A stretch of DNA of 56,740 nucleotides, from contig JAJYJH010000014.1 of the NCBI GenBank assembly GCA_021789695.1, positions 1 to 56,740 of the forward strand, given 5' to 3'. Both the position numbers and the translations under genes were made by a program. The notes beneath the pieces were generated by a model. The model worked only from the letters and a program-made list of their open reading frames with translations, did no database searches and was not told the origin of the DNA. The stretch comes from a bacterium (GTDB lineage Bacteria > Elusimicrobiota > Elusimicrobia > Elusimicrobiales > UBA9959). Below, in pieces: positions 56,434 through 56,740 of the stretch; the first letter of the stretch is position 1; each line of letters begins with the position of its first letter.

Positions 56434-56702
56434 TTTTTAACCTCGGCGTTCTTGGATTTAACCGCCTGATGAGCGTTGCTCTTGTGCGGCACTGGCATAG
56501 CCTTGGCCAACTCGCGCTCACGGAGATAGGTGTTGATAAGAGCTATCCTGCGGCGGTTGGTGCGCAGCACCAGCGGGTTCTCCACCGGCGCGGCGCTGCG
56601 CTTGAACTTAATCTGGAAGATCTGCTTCTTGAGGTCGGCGGCCTGAGCGCGGAGCTCGGCGTCGCCCATGTTCCTCAGGTTTTCCTTGTCTTTTCTTTTC
56701 AT
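56430..56702 (-). CDS. rpmC: Large ribosomal subunit protein uL29, long form
   Basis: The L29 core is MKRKDKENLRNMGDAELRAQ, LKKQIFQIKFKRSAAPVENP and TNRRRIALINTYLRERELAK. At 90 residues it is about 25 longer than usual because of a basic tail (AMPVPHKSNAHQAVKSKNAE). Confidence 0.95.
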   Translation of the reverse strand: MKRKDKENLRNMGDAELRAQAADLKKQIFQIKFKRSAAPVENPLVLRTNRRRIALINTYLRERELAKAMPVPHKSNAHQAVKSKNAEVKK

Positions 56703-56722
56703 GGTACGTTAGGCTCCTTGGC

Positions 56723-56740
56723 TCAGTTCTCGCGGCTGAC
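56723..56740 (-). CDS. rplP: 3' end of rplP (uL16), truncated by the window edge
   Basis: The last five codons plus stop read VSREN on the minus strand. rplP is the gene expected immediately before rpmC, and several uL16 proteins end in a similar way. The identification rests on gene order. Confidence 0.5.
   Translation of the reverse strand, partial: VSREN

Noticed and set aside
1-56740. CRISPR array, phage genes or an integrase-bearing island
   Set aside because: No regularly spaced repeats, no cas-like genes and no integrase were seen; the only mobile traces are the group II intron remnant and two small decayed patches.

Overview
The window is 56.7 kb of GC-rich bacterial chromosome, and nearly every gene lies on the minus strand. 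It carries housekeeping genes rather than a genomic island. A LolB-like domain, a lipoprotein, signal peptides and a complete Rod (mreBCD-mrdA-rodA) system point to a Gram-negative cell envelope. SpoVG and the diadenylate cyclase CdaA are features more often met in Firmicutes-like or deep-branching lineages. Together with the gene order cdaA...glmM-pdxJ-glmS-acpS-nnrD-thiL-tsaE-tsaB-rimI, this makes a deep-branching Gram-negative such as Elusimicrobiota my best guess; that is inference, not proof.

Layout, left to right. 1-4.1 kb: a partial coiled-coil protein diverges from an HD-GYP signalling protein and a small membrane-anchored protein; a decayed group II intron sits directly behind an intrinsic terminator. 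4.2-8.2 kb: pth, rplY (CTC type), prs and glmU. 8.2-10.3 kb: a decayed patch with a 22-bp inverted repeat, a GIY-YIG protein, a doubtful ORF, an unknown polytopic membrane protein and tRNA-Gln. 10.4-21.8 kb: one long minus-strand run (glmM, pdxJ, glmS, acpS, nnrD, thiL, tsaE, tsaB, rimI, a TPR/LolB-like protein, ispE, spoVG), mostly with 1-30 bp overlaps. It covers UDP-GlcNAc supply, PLP, acyl carrier protein activation, NAD(P)HX repair, thiamine diphosphate, t6A tRNA modification and isoprenoids. 21.8-25.7 kb: two tRNA-Ser genes flank mgtA and a translationally coupled EIIA-like PTS protein. 25.9-31.7 kb: a GDPD phosphodiesterase, a 33-residue CdaR-like membrane anchor, cdaA, ftsH, hpt and an exported phospholipase D-like protein. 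31.8-38 kb: a zinc-ribbon protein, queE, queC, a frameshifted comB-like gene, a lipoprotein, an orphan HicA, a small exported protein, murI and an amidase. 38-45.9 kb: rng, a DUF2344 protein, rodA, mrdA, mreD, mreC and mreB. 45.9-56.7 kb: the spc/alpha ribosomal protein operons (rplP end, rpmC through secY-adk-map-infA to rpoA-rplQ), which lead into mreB with only four bases between rplQ and mreB.

What stands out: (1) a TANNNT box 6-8 bases upstream of the ATG at six genes (2845, mgtA, hpt, the PLD gene, the amidase, infA), a pattern expected of leaderless mRNAs; (2) a minimal CdaR reduced to its membrane helix, next to cdaA; (3) an EIIA-like protein coupled to the Mg2+ pump MgtA; (4) a G10 tract that breaks a comB-like gene in a queuosine locus; (5) a TPR protein with a LolB-like C-terminus at the lolB-ispE position; (6) a class C-like group II intron remnant at a terminator; (7) the cell-shape cluster chained to the alpha operon. 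All functions are assigned from motifs and gene order read by eye; no database search was run.
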